Below are positions 15,891 through 23,732 of a stretch of 33,955 nucleotides of DNA, in pieces. Every line of letters starts with the position of its first letter. Position 1 is the first letter of the stretch. Position numbers and translations under genes: made by a program. The notes under the pieces are model-generated. The model was not told the DNA's origin. It did no database searches and saw only the letters and a list, made by a program, of their open reading frames with translations. Source of the stretch: Lentisphaeria bacterium (GTDB lineage: Bacteria; Verrucomicrobiota; Lentisphaeria; Victivallales; Victivallaceae); the NCBI GenBank assembly GCA_018265615.1, contig JABLYX010000053.1, forward strand, positions 1-33,955, in the 5' to 3' direction.

Positions 15891-18008
15891 ATGAAATATA
15901 TTCTGTTTGCAGCGGCCGTCGTTGCCGCCTCATCCGGTTTCGCCGCCGATGCACCGATGTATCCGGGAGCATTTTCCTTCACGGTCCGGGATCCTGTTCC
16001 GGAGTCGGTTGTGAACTACTCTTACATGAATCACAAACCGGCCGGGAAATTCGGCCGCCTCCGGAACATCAACGGCGATTTCGTCTTTGAAAACGGCGAA
16101 AAGGTCCGTTTCTTCGGTCTCAATGTCGTTGCGGACCGCATCTTCAACATGACGCATGAGGAGGCGGATACCGTGGCCGCGAAGATCGCCGCACTCGGCT
16201 TCAACATGGTGCGGCTGCACCATCTGACTCCGGTCTGGCAGAAGGCGGTTCCGTTTTACACGGACCGGAACCGGTCCACGCTGGAGTTCAACGACGAGGC
16301 GCTGGAACGGCTCGATTACTTCTGCGCCGCACTGAAGAAGCAGGGCGTCTATCTGACTGATGAGATCGTCGATTCGTCGATGTCTCCGGCTCCGTGCGAG
16401 CTGCCGGACGGAAAAAGTGTCGGATTCGCTCTTTACAAGATCCTGCTGATGACGGAGCCGGCGGTTCAGGAGCATGCGAAGGAGTTCATCCGCCGCTTCT
16501 ATCTGCGCAGGAACCGCTACACCGGGCTTTCGCTGTTCGAGGATCCGCAGTTCGCGCTGCTCGGGCTTGTGAACGAAATCAGCATCGGCTACCACAACAG
16601 AATCCTCTCGCGCTTCATGCGCGAACCGTACTATACGACCATCGACAACGATTTTCAGGGCTATCTGAGGGAACGGAAGATTGCGGCGAAACGGTTCGAT
16701 CCGGAATTCAACGACCGCGATTCCGCCGAGTACTGGAATTGGAAGCTGCGCCGGAGCTACGCGATGTGGAGCGCATTTGTCCGGGAGCTCGGCTACAAGG
16801 GGCCGATCTGCGGTTCGAACTATGCGGAGAACATCTTTCACGTGGAGCCCTCGCTCGGCGGCGATTATCTTGACGCGCACATGTATTGGGGATACGCGGA
16901 CTGGCTGAAGGGGAAGCTCCGGCCGGTCGGGGAGAACATGTGGAGCATCCTGCTGCAGGAGCCGTTCAACAGCGGCTATTATACAAAGCAGACATTCGCG
17001 CGTTTTTCACAGGCCTCCGTTCCGGGATATCCGCTGATCTGCAGCGAGAACCGCACCTCTTCCGGCGGCGGCGTGCAATGGGGGAAGGGGACGCCCGACC
17101 TCTATTCCGCATACCGTGCGGTCGGCATCCCGTTTCTGGCGACGGTGCAGGCGTTCCAGGAGTGGGACGGCTTCTACACCTTCGCCTCCCAGGGGCCGGA
17201 ACGGCTCGGCGATCCGCCCCGCATGAACCATACGCTCGACCTCCGGTTCGATACGGTCTGTCTCGGAACAACGCCGTTTTCGGCGTATCTGCTGCGCGGC
17301 AATGTGATCAGGCCGGCGCGCCGGAAGGTGCTGCTCAGGTATTCCGGAAATGAGCTGTTCGGAAGCGGCCGTTTCAACCCGACTTTTTTCTCGGATGTGC
17401 TGTTCCAGATGCCGGAGCGGCATAAGACAGAGGTGTCGTATCCGGGCATGAACGTGCCGGAGGCGGGTTATGACAGGGTCTTCGAATACGGCAGGAACGA
17501 CGCTTTGCCGGAGGTGCGCCGAAATCCGGTGGTGGAGGCCGATACCGGCGAGTTTTACCGGAACTGGCGGGAGGGATTCTTTGTCGTGAAAGCGCCCGCC
17601 GTGCAGGGCGCCGAGGGGTTCTTCCTGAAAACGAAACGCTTTGAGCTGCCCGATTTCGTGCTGACGGTGAAGTCGGATTTCGGAATCTTCTTCATTGCGG
17701 CCAGGGAAGGGATTCCGCTTTCCCGGGCGCCCCGCATGATGTTCTTTGCCGGAGGCGAGTGTGCCAATACGCACAAGCCCGGCGAGCAGAAAGCGCTGTA
17801 CGGCTGGTCTTATTCCGGAACGGCGCCGGTTCAGCTGAAGCCGGTGGCCGGGACGCTCGAAGCCGGCTCCGGACGCTTCGATGTCTGGAGCCTCGGCGAG
17901 CGCGGGGAACGCCTCGCGAAGGTAGCGGAAAACGTCGGCGCGTTCGAGTTCGACACCGGCCGCGACAGAACGATCTGGTATGAGCTTGAACGCAGGCAGG
18001 GACGGTGA
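15891..18008 (+). CDS. Large secreted clan GH-A-like glycosidase
   Basis: A 705-residue protein with a signal peptide (MKYILFAAAVVAASSGFAA) and GGAAGG before the ATG. The N-terminal half has a clan GH-A-like TIM barrel: KVRFFGLNVV, LGFNMVRLHHL, Glu229 in LVNEISIG as likely acid/base, DYLDAHMYWGY, and Glu386 in ICSENRTSSGG as a candidate nucleophile, then QAFQEWDGFYTF. The C-terminal third is beta-rich with no recognised domain. The length exceeds simple GH5 enzymes. I do not know the family or substrate. It is the last gene of the second LacI cassette and converges on uxaA, with a hairpin repeat in between. Confidence 0.78.
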   Translation: MKYILFAAAVVAASSGFAADAPMYPGAFSFTVRDPVPESVVNYSYMNHKPAGKFGRLRNINGDFVFENGEKVRFFGLNVVADRIFNMTHEEADTVAAKIAALGFNMVRLHHLTPVWQKAVPFYTDRNRSTLEFNDEALERLDYFCAALKKQGVYLTDEIVDSSMSPAPCELPDGKSVGFALYKILLMTEPAVQEHAKEFIRRFYLRRNRYTGLSLFEDPQFALLGLVNEISIGYHNRILSRFMREPYYTTIDNDFQGYLRERKIAAKRFDPEFNDRDSAEYWNWKLRRSYAMWSAFVRELGYKGPICGSNYAENIFHVEPSLGGDYLDAHMYWGYADWLKGKLRPVGENMWSILLQEPFNSGYYTKQTFARFSQASVPGYPLICSENRTSSGGGVQWGKGTPDLYSAYRAVGIPFLATVQAFQEWDGFYTFASQGPERLGDPPRMNHTLDLRFDTVCLGTTPFSAYLLRGNVIRPARRKVLLRYSGNELFGSGRFNPTFFSDVLFQMPERHKTEVSYPGMNVPEAGYDRVFEYGRNDALPEVRRNPVVEADTGEFYRNWREGFFVVKAPAVQGAEGFFLKTKRFELPDFVLTVKSDFGIFFIAAREGIPLSRAPRMMFFAGGECANTHKPGEQKALYGWSYSGTAPVQLKPVAGTLEAGSGRFDVWSLGERGERLAKVAENVGAFEFDTGRDRTIWYELERRQGR

Positions 18009-18034
18009 GGAAACGCGCATGCGGAGCCGGGGAG

Positions 18035-18078
18035 CTCCGCGGATTTCCCCGGCTGCCGGTTGAGCCGGGGAAACCCGG
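18035..18078. repeat. 44-bp hairpin repeat, copy 2
   Basis: This is the second copy of the repeat at 13923-13966. Stem arms are 18044-18054 and 18063-18073. An extra AGCCGGGGA upstream (18025-18033) can pair with the same central arm, so two mutually exclusive hairpins are possible. It lies between the converging glycosidase (stop 18008) and uxaA (stop at 18081) genes and is well placed to terminate both. Confidence 0.75.
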
Positions 18079-18080
18079 TT

Positions 18081-19574
18081 TTACAGGGTGACGCCGTCCT
18101 TGAAGATGGCGATTTCGCGGTAGCCGTAGAGCTCGTTGCGGGCTTCGATTTCGCCGGAGGCGAGGGCGATGACGTAGTCGAAGAGCTCTTCCCCGAGTCC
18201 GTCGAGCGTGCCTTTGCCTTTGACGAGCCGCCCCGCGTCGAAGTCGATCCAGTTCGGCTTGCGTTCGGCAAGCTCGGTGTTGGTCGAGATCTTCACGGTC
18301 GGGACGGGCCCGCCGAAGGGGGTGCCGCGCCCGGTGCTGAAGAGCACGAGCTGGGCCCCCGCCGCCGCGAGGACGGTCACGGCCACCATGTCGTTGCCGG
18401 GGCCGGTCAGCAGATTCAGCCCCGGCGTGTGCAGCGCTTCGCCGTAGCCGAGCACGTCGGTGACCTGCGAGGTCCCGCCTTTCTGGGTGCAGCCGAGGGA
18501 TTTCTCCTCGAGCGTCGAGATTCCGCCCGCCTTGTTGCCGGGGGAGGGGTTCTCGTAGACAACCTGGCCGTGGCGGAGGAAGTACTCCTTGAAGCCGTTC
18601 ACCATCGCGACGGCGCGGCGGAAGGTCTCTTCGTCCCTGCACCGGTTGAAGAGCAGCGTTTCGGCCCCGAACATCTCGGGCACTTCGGTCAGCACGGTCG
18701 TGCCGCCCGCCGCGGCGAGCAGGTCCGAGAAGCGGCCGATGAGCGGGTTGGCCGTGATGCCCGAGAGCCCGTCGGAGCCGCCGCATTTAAGCCCGACCTT
18801 CAGCTCGGAGACCGGGATTTCGACACGTTCGCACTTCGCGGCGTTCGCGGCGAGCTCTTCGAGCAGTTCGAGCCCGAGGTCGTATTCGCTGCCGTCGTCC
18901 TGCGCCTTGAGGAAGCGCACGCGGCTCAGGTCACAGCTGCCGAGCCGCTGCCGGAAGCTCTCAAGCGTGTTGTTTTCGCAGCCGAGCGCGACGACGAGCA
19001 CGCCGCCCGCGTTCGGGTGTTTCACGAGCGCGGCGAGCAGGTTCGCGGTCGTTTCGTGGTCGCCGCCGAGCTGGGAGCAGCCGTACGGATGCGGGAAGGC
19101 GAACGTGCGGACCCCGTGCCCGCGCTCGAAATCGCGCGCGAGGTTTTCGGCGAGCTTGTTCACGCAGCCGACCGTCGGGATGATCCAGAGGTCGTTGCGG
19201 ATCCCCGCCGTGCCGTCGGCGCGCCGGAACCCTTTGAAGGTGCGCTTCTTCTCCACCTCCGGCAGGGCGGGGGCGGGGACCGGCTCATACGTGTATTCGA
19301 GCTCGCCCGAGAGGTTCGTCCTGAGGTTGTGAATGTGGACGAAGCCGCCGGGGGCGATGTTGCGGGTCGCACGGCCGATCGGCATGTCGTACTTCACGAC
19401 CGGTTCCCCCGCGGCGATCGGCCGCAGCGCGAACTTGTGTCCGCGCCCGACCGGCTCCGTGAGCGTGACGGCGCAGCCGTCGATGACCGGGGACTCCCCG
19501 GCGGCGAGGTCGGCGAGCGCGACACCGACGTTGTCGGTGCGCCCGATCTTCAGATAACGCGGCTGTTCAGGCAT
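18081..19574 (-). CDS. uxaA: Altronate dehydratase
   Basis: A 497-residue protein matching UxaA in length and order: an N-terminal SAF-type domain (residues about 8-95, ending GFVHIHNLRTN) and the large UxaA/GarD catalytic domain. Motifs include GFRRADGTAGIRNDLWIIPT, VGCVN, FPHPYGCSQLGGDHE, LGCENN, GLKCGGSDGLSG, LGCTQKGGTSQV and FSTGRGTPFGG. The enzyme dehydrates D-altronate to 2-keto-3-deoxygluconate in the cytoplasm. It starts three bases after the uxaB stop, with its ribosome-binding site inside the end of uxaB, so the two are translated from one mRNA. No kdgK, eda or uxaC gene is in the window. Confidence 0.95.
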   Translation of the reverse strand: MPEQPRYLKIGRTDNVGVALADLAAGESPVIDGCAVTLTEPVGRGHKFALRPIAAGEPVVKYDMPIGRATRNIAPGGFVHIHNLRTNLSGELEYTYEPVPAPALPEVEKKRTFKGFRRADGTAGIRNDLWIIPTVGCVNKLAENLARDFERGHGVRTFAFPHPYGCSQLGGDHETTANLLAALVKHPNAGGVLVVALGCENNTLESFRQRLGSCDLSRVRFLKAQDDGSEYDLGLELLEELAANAAKCERVEIPVSELKVGLKCGGSDGLSGITANPLIGRFSDLLAAAGGTTVLTEVPEMFGAETLLFNRCRDEETFRRAVAMVNGFKEYFLRHGQVVYENPSPGNKAGGISTLEEKSLGCTQKGGTSQVTDVLGYGEALHTPGLNLLTGPGNDMVAVTVLAAAGAQLVLFSTGRGTPFGGPVPTVKISTNTELAERKPNWIDFDAGRLVKGKGTLDGLGEELFDYVIALASGEIEARNELYGYREIAIFKDGVTL

Positions 19575-19577
19575 GGC

Positions 19578-21080
19578 TCACTCCCCGAGAAGCTGTCTGA
19601 CGGCGGCGGCGGCCCCGTTTTCGCGGATCGATCTGAGATCCGCGGCGACGGCGGCGGCCAGGCCCGGGACCCCGTTCAGGTCCTGCCCCCAGAAGTCGGT
19701 GCGTGCGAGGACGCTCCGGGCGAACGCGGTGTAGTCGTTGTCCGCGTCGAGCTTCGCATAACATTCATTGATGAACCGGACCTTGTCGGCGTCGTCGCTG
19801 ATCGGGTACGGCCCCTTGTCGCGGCTGCCCTCCCATTTGCCGCCGGCGCTTTCGGTCCCGCGGTAGAATGCGAGCAGCGCCGCGAGCGAGAAGGTCAGCA
19901 CCTTCGGGAGCCTGCCCGTGCTTTCGCGGTAGTCGAGCAGCGACGGCAGCACGCGGACCTGCCACTTCGAGATCGAGTTCAGCGAGATCGAGATGAGCTG
20001 GTGGTTCGCGAACGGGTTCAGGAAACGGTCGATGATCGACTCCGCGAACGCGCGCTTCTCATTGTCCGGCAGCTGCACGGTCGGGAACACCTCTTCGAAG
20101 AGCGCCGTGCGCAGATACCTGCCGAAGAGCGGGTCGGCGGTCATTTTGTCCACGAAGTCGAAACCCGCGAGATAGGCCGCGAGCACGCTCGAGGTGTGCC
20201 CGCCGTTCAGGAACCGGACCTTGCGGCTGCGGTACGGCGTCTGGTTCGAGGTCCAGACGAGGTTCAGCCCCGCTTCGGCGAAGGGGAGGACGGCGCGGAA
20301 TTTCTCATCCCCCTCGATCACGAAGAGGTGGAAGATTTCGCCGCAGTCGAGCAGCTTGTCCTCGTAGCCGAGCTTTTTGCAGTACTCTCCGGCTTCGGCG
20401 CGCGGATATCCGGCGACGATCCGGTCGACGAGCGTGTTCAGGAACGCGCACTCGTTTTCGACGTAGGAGACGAAGCCGCCGCCGAGCTTCCAGTCGGCCG
20501 CGTACCGGAGGACGCACTCGCGGAGCTTCTCCCCGTTCCGGTCGATGAGTTCGCACGGCACGAAGACGAGCCCTTTCCGGCCGGCTTTGAAGCGTTCGAA
20601 CAACAGGCTCGCGACCTTCGCGGGGAAGGTGTTCTGCGCTTCGCCCGGCGTGTACGCCTCGGGCTTGTACTCGATCCCCGCCTCGGTCGTGTTCGAGAAG
20701 ACGACCTCGAGCGACGGCAGGCAGGCGCATTCGACGACCTTCTCCCACTCCGTCGCGGTCTTGAGGCACCCCTTCACGCAGGTGATGACGCGCCTGTATT
20801 CGGCGGCCCTGCCGTTCTCCATGCCGCGCAGGATCAGCGTGTAGAGCCCCTCCTGCCCGTTGATCATATCGGCCGTGCCCTGCGGCAGCGGCTGCACAAG
20901 CTGGACCATTCCGTTGAACTTGCCGGCCTCGTTCGATTTATCGATCATCCAGTCGATGAAGGCGCGCAGGAAGTTGCCTTCCCCGAACTGCATCGCTTTG
21001 ACCGGATACTCTCCGCGCGGCCCGATCTCAAGCCCCGGCTCCTGAAGCGAGCCCAGCAGCGAACGGTTCAATGTTTCCAT
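19578..21080 (-). CDS. uxaB: Tagaturonate reductase (altronate oxidoreductase)
   Basis: A 500-residue member of the mannitol dehydrogenase family. The N-terminal nucleotide-binding segment reads MQFGEGNFLRAFIDWMID. The catalytic K-x4-N-x2-H motif is visible in RKVRFLNGGHTS, and FLNPFANHQLISISLNSISKW is typical of UxaB. It reduces D-tagaturonate to D-altronate with NADH in galacturonate breakdown. The ribosome-binding site is GGAG 7 bases before the ATG. It is the first gene of uxaBA; a promoter and a perfect palindrome lie about 210-270 bases upstream, with a dispersed repeat in the leader between. Confidence 0.95.
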   Translation of the reverse strand: METLNRSLLGSLQEPGLEIGPRGEYPVKAMQFGEGNFLRAFIDWMIDKSNEAGKFNGMVQLVQPLPQGTADMINGQEGLYTLILRGMENGRAAEYRRVITCVKGCLKTATEWEKVVECACLPSLEVVFSNTTEAGIEYKPEAYTPGEAQNTFPAKVASLLFERFKAGRKGLVFVPCELIDRNGEKLRECVLRYAADWKLGGGFVSYVENECAFLNTLVDRIVAGYPRAEAGEYCKKLGYEDKLLDCGEIFHLFVIEGDEKFRAVLPFAEAGLNLVWTSNQTPYRSRKVRFLNGGHTSSVLAAYLAGFDFVDKMTADPLFGRYLRTALFEEVFPTVQLPDNEKRAFAESIIDRFLNPFANHQLISISLNSISKWQVRVLPSLLDYRESTGRLPKVLTFSLAALLAFYRGTESAGGKWEGSRDKGPYPISDDADKVRFINECYAKLDADNDYTAFARSVLARTDFWGQDLNGVPGLAAAVAADLRSIRENGAAAAVRQLLGE

Positions 21081-21097
21081 GACGTTTCTCCTCTGAT

Positions 21098-21240
21098 CCC
21101 CGAAAAGTTGCCCCCCTTCGCTTTTTGCGGTTGCCCGTCCTGCCGGACGTGCTCCCTTCGGCCACGGGCCTCGGGTTTTCCGGGTACTTTCCGGGGGCCC
21201 CGCTCTCCGGTGCTCCGTGCGGCTGCGCCGTACTCACACC
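21098..21240. repeat. Dispersed repeat in the uxaBA leader (copy A)
   Basis: This block matches the minus strand of 33657-33774 in several ordered segments: CCCCGAAA(A)GTTGCC, CCCTTCGC, CTCGGG, CGGGTACTTTC, CTCCGG, TCCGTGC and a final GTACTC. The order and spacing are kept but bases and short indels differ, so the copies are old. It contains a small hairpin (CGTCC-TGCC-GGACG, 21136-21149). It would be transcribed as part of the uxaBA leader. Confidence 0.65.
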
Positions 21241-21269
21241 TGCGAGAAAGGCATTGTTAATGTTTCGAC

Positions 21270-21305
21270 GGTATTGATATACCATCTCTTGTGCCATCGA
21301 TGGCA
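21270..21305. promoter_or_regulatory. Operator candidates for uxaBA
   Basis: TGCCATCGATGGCA (21292-21305) is a perfect 14-bp palindrome placed just after the expected start site of the uxaBA promoter. A second inverted repeat, GGTAT-TGAT-ATACC, lies at 21270-21283. A GntR- or LacI-type repressor is the likely binder; its gene is not identified. Confidence 0.5.
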
Positions 21306-21319
21306 TTTTTGTTTTAAAT

Positions 21320-21348
21320 ACAATAGCACGCGATTCCGGAGAATGCAA
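21320..21348 (-). promoter_or_regulatory. Promoter of uxaBA
   Basis: On the minus strand TTGCAT (21348-21343), 17 bases, then TATTGT (21325-21320). This implies an untranslated leader of about 230 bases before the uxaB ATG at 21080. Confidence 0.5.
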
Positions 21349-21394
21349 ACTTCATTTCCGGAAAAGGGGGAGCGAGGTACAGAAAGGCCGCGGG

Positions 21395-22063
21395 TTATTC
21401 GATCTTCTCGATCTCGATGCCGCTGAACTGCTGCATGAACAGCGTGAGGCGGTTTTCGTCGTTCTGGAGCTTTTCGCGGATGTTCATCGTCACGCGCAGG
21501 CGCTCGCGGTCGCCGGAGCGTTCGCAGCCGACCGAGTAGGTGAGGATGCTGTAGCCGTTGGCGTTCAGCTCGTTCGTGACCCGGATCAGGTTGCTGCGGT
21601 CGGTGGTCGCGAATTTGACGACCGAACACTTCGTGCGGATGTTGCGCAGCATGTAGCGAAGCGCTTCGAGGCCGATCAGCGTGAGCAGCGTCGCCGCGAT
21701 GCCGACCGTGTAGAGGCCGCCCCCGATCGCGAGCCCGATCCCGGCGGTGGCCCAGAGCCCGGCGGCGGTCGTGAGCCCGCGCACGAACTGCTTCTGCATC
21801 ATGATCGTACCCGCGCCGATGAAGCCGATTCCGCTGACCACCTGCGCGGCGACGCGGCTCGGGTCGAGCCCGACTCCCGCGTGGCCCACCACGTCCCCGA
21901 AGCCCCACTGCGAAACGATGATGATGAGCGCGCTGCCGAGGGAAACAAGGAAATGCGTCCGTGTGCCCGCCTCTTTGGCGCGGTACTCCCGGTCAAGGCC
22001 GATCAGGGCTCCCAGAAGGCCGGCGACCGCCAGCCGGATGATGAAGACGACTTCGATGGACAT
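21395..22063 (-). CDS. MgtC/SapB-family membrane protein
   Basis: A 222-residue protein with GGAGG before the ATG. The N-terminal 140 residues form about five membrane segments with the family marks GLLGALIGLDREYRAKEAGTRTHFLVSLGSALI, abbreviated here as GLDREYR..GTRTH, and VVSGIGFIGAGTIM plus GLTTAAGLWATAGIGLA. The C-terminal 80 residues (VTNELNANGYSILTYSV, LRVTMNIRE) look like the soluble ACT-like domain found in many members. MgtC proteins are linked to growth at low magnesium and to control of ATP synthase and phosphate balance in other bacteria. It is probably transcribed from its own promoter (TTGCAT-16-TATATT). Confidence 0.9.
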   Translation of the reverse strand: MSIEVVFIIRLAVAGLLGALIGLDREYRAKEAGTRTHFLVSLGSALIIIVSQWGFGDVVGHAGVGLDPSRVAAQVVSGIGFIGAGTIMMQKQFVRGLTTAAGLWATAGIGLAIGGGLYTVGIAATLLTLIGLEALRYMLRNIRTKCSVVKFATTDRSNLIRVTNELNANGYSILTYSVGCERSGDRERLRVTMNIREKLQNDENRLTLFMQQFSGIEIEKIE

Positions 22064-22104
22064 TGTGCCTGTTTCCTCCAGAGTTTCCTTCCGTTAAACA
22101 AGCT

Positions 22105-22132
22105 AATATACCATCCGGGCAGGGAAATGCAA
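22105..22132 (-). promoter_or_regulatory. Promoter of the MgtC-like gene
   Basis: On the minus strand TTGCAT (22132-22127), 16 bases, TATATT (22110-22105), about 42 bases before the ATG. Confidence 0.6.
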
Positions 22133-22161
22133 CCGCTGCGGAATGATTTTCGGATTTTTTT

Positions 22162-22971
22162 TCAGGCGCGCGGGGAGGGGGCGGAGTGCCGTCCGCGCCA
22201 GCTGCCGGTGCGTTCCGTGATGAAACGGAGCAGCTGCTGCTGAGCGCCGCGTCCGTTGCCGGAGACTTCGATGGGGGCGCCGAATTCGAAATGGATCTCA
22301 CGCTCCGGGCAGACCGGGCCGAAGTCCGCGATCCACCTGCCGCGTCCGATGAAGTCGGTCTTGAGGGCGAACGGGATCAGCTTCACGCCGGCCTTTGCGG
22401 CGAGTTTGACCGCGATCGAATTAAACCGCTCCGGACGGAATTCCGCATGGCGGCCCCCCTCCGGGAAGATCAGGACGGAACGCCCCTCCGCGAGGCGCCT
22501 GCCTCCTTCGGACATGACGATCCGGAAATCCTCTTTCGGGTTGTCGCGGTCCACTCCGATCGCATCCATCGCCCGCATCGCCTGCCGCAGAAACGGCACG
22601 GAGAAGGTGTTGTTCTTGATGACGTAGGTGAAGTCGAGCCGGGGAGAGATGATCGCATTCAGCAGCAGGCTCTCGACGGAGCTCATATGGTTGCCGGCGA
22701 GGACGAAAGGCCCGGGCGCGGCGGAGAGGTGTTCGAGTCCGCGCAGGTGGATGCGCGCCCCGCAGCGCTCGAGGATCCTCACGTTGTTTTCGCTGAAGCG
22801 GATCTGCCGCTCGCGGTCGAGCCTGCCGTTTTTCGCGTGTTTCCCGATCCGGTAGAAATTCGACCAGATGCGGAGGTGGCAGTTCAGGCGCGCGTTGAAG
22901 AGGACGCGGGAGAGCATGTCGCGCCTGTCCTCCGGCGTATCGTAGCTGTCTTCGGAAAATAGATAGGGCAT
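22162..22971 (-). CDS. PlsC-like lysophospholipid acyltransferase
   Basis: A 269-residue protein. Acyltransferase motif I reads AGNHMSSVESLLLN, where the classic H-x4-D has Glu instead of Asp. Motif III is LIFPEGGRH, and AGVKLIPFAL matches motif IV. A GVDRDN segment lies between. It probably transfers an acyl group to lysophosphatidate or a related lipid at the inner membrane. The N-terminal 70 residues are rich in Arg and aromatics and may sit on the membrane. It is downstream of the RRM gene but separated from it by a terminator, so it may have its own promoter or depend on read-through. Confidence 0.85.
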   Translation of the reverse strand: MPYLFSEDSYDTPEDRRDMLSRVLFNARLNCHLRIWSNFYRIGKHAKNGRLDRERQIRFSENNVRILERCGARIHLRGLEHLSAAPGPFVLAGNHMSSVESLLLNAIISPRLDFTYVIKNNTFSVPFLRQAMRAMDAIGVDRDNPKEDFRIVMSEGGRRLAEGRSVLIFPEGGRHAEFRPERFNSIAVKLAAKAGVKLIPFALKTDFIGRGRWIADFGPVCPEREIHFEFGAPIEVSGNGRGAQQQLLRFITERTGSWRGRHSAPSPRA

Positions 22972-22986
22972 AAAGACCTTTGAATG

Positions 22987-23018
22987 AAAAAGAGAGGCCG
23001 TTGCCGGCCCCTCTTTTC
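22987..23018 (-). terminator. Rho-independent terminator after the RRM gene
   Basis: Arms 22991-23000 and 23005-23014 pair over 10 bp with one mismatch around a 4-base loop. On the minus strand the stem is followed by a T-run; the plus strand also has TTTT, so it could work both ways. Confidence 0.75.
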
Positions 23019-23029
23019 CGTTTCGCCGT

Positions 23030-23317
23030 TTACCAGCGGTTTCCGCCGGAGCGGCGTCCGCCTGCCGGGCGCTCTTCGCGCGGCTTGGCTTCGTTGACGG
23101 TGAGCTTGCGCCCGTCGTGCTCGGAACCGTTCAGGGCGTTGATCGCGCTGTCGGCTTCGGCGCTGTTGTCCATTTCGACGAAGCCGAACCCTTTCGCCCG
23201 GCCGGTGTCACGGTCGGTGACGATGCGGGCGCTCTTCACGGCGCCGTGGGCGCTGAAAGCGTCGCTGAGCTGGGATTCGGACATCGAGAACGGCATGTTT
23301 CCCACGTAGATATTCAT
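23030..23317 (-). CDS. Small RNA-binding protein with one RRM
   Basis: A 95-residue protein. ATG 23317 is chosen because the RRM begins at once and AAAGGG precedes it; an upstream ATG at 23365 adds only a non-conserved lead. The RRM shows RNP2 (IYVGNM) and RNP1 (KGFGFVEM), as in the glycine-rich RNA-binding proteins of cyanobacteria and other bacteria. The C-terminal 20 residues are Arg/Gly-rich (RPAGGRRSGGNRW). It likely binds RNA as a chaperone in the cytoplasm. The long AT-rich upstream region would suit cold-type regulation, which is inference. Confidence 0.92.
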   Translation of the reverse strand: MNIYVGNMPFSMSESQLSDAFSAHGAVKSARIVTDRDTGRAKGFGFVEMDNSAEADSAINALNGSEHDGRKLTVNEAKPREERPAGGRRSGGNRW

Positions 23318-23732
23318 GGATTTTCCCTTTCGCGGAACTGTTTCCGCATTTGCTTTCCCGGACAAAAATAGACAAGTTTTGGAGATCGACGTTTACAAAT
23401 GCCCGACAGAAAATGGAGAAAGCAGAACTTATGCAGAGACCATCAGGAAAAATGCTGCGAAGAAATCAGGATTTCTGAAAATCAGGATATCAGACCAAAA
23501 AAATGTGAACTTTCATCACACCCCCGGCCATACTGTTTAAAGCGGCAGCTCCGTTGAGTCGCCGGATCGTATGTTGTCCGGAAGCTTACACTATTTAACA
23601 TACCGCCGGAAAAACCGAATACAAGGCGCGAAATGAAAATAAAACGATATTTGCGGAATCCGGCTTGCTTTTTCATGATTTGAGAATTATTCTTGAACGT
23701 GCCTGATTTCATCAACCGGGGAGAAAAGGAAA
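23318..23732. other. AT-rich divergent intergenic region
   Basis: About 415 bases between the RRM gene and the glutamate synthase-like gene, clearly poorer in GC than the genes around it. It contains a tandem 16-bp repeat (23463-23478 and 23479-23494, 14 of 16 identical). A plus-strand promoter candidate is TTGCTT (23665-23670), 17 bases, TATTCT (23688-23693). I could not place a convincing minus-strand promoter, and I see no gene in it. Confidence 0.6.

Noticed and set aside
18060..21260. A 1066-codon plus-strand open frame antisense to uxaA and uxaB
   Set aside because: Both uxaA and uxaB are clear full-length enzymes on the minus strand. The antisense frame is low in complexity, has no recognisable domain and follows from the high GC at third codon positions.
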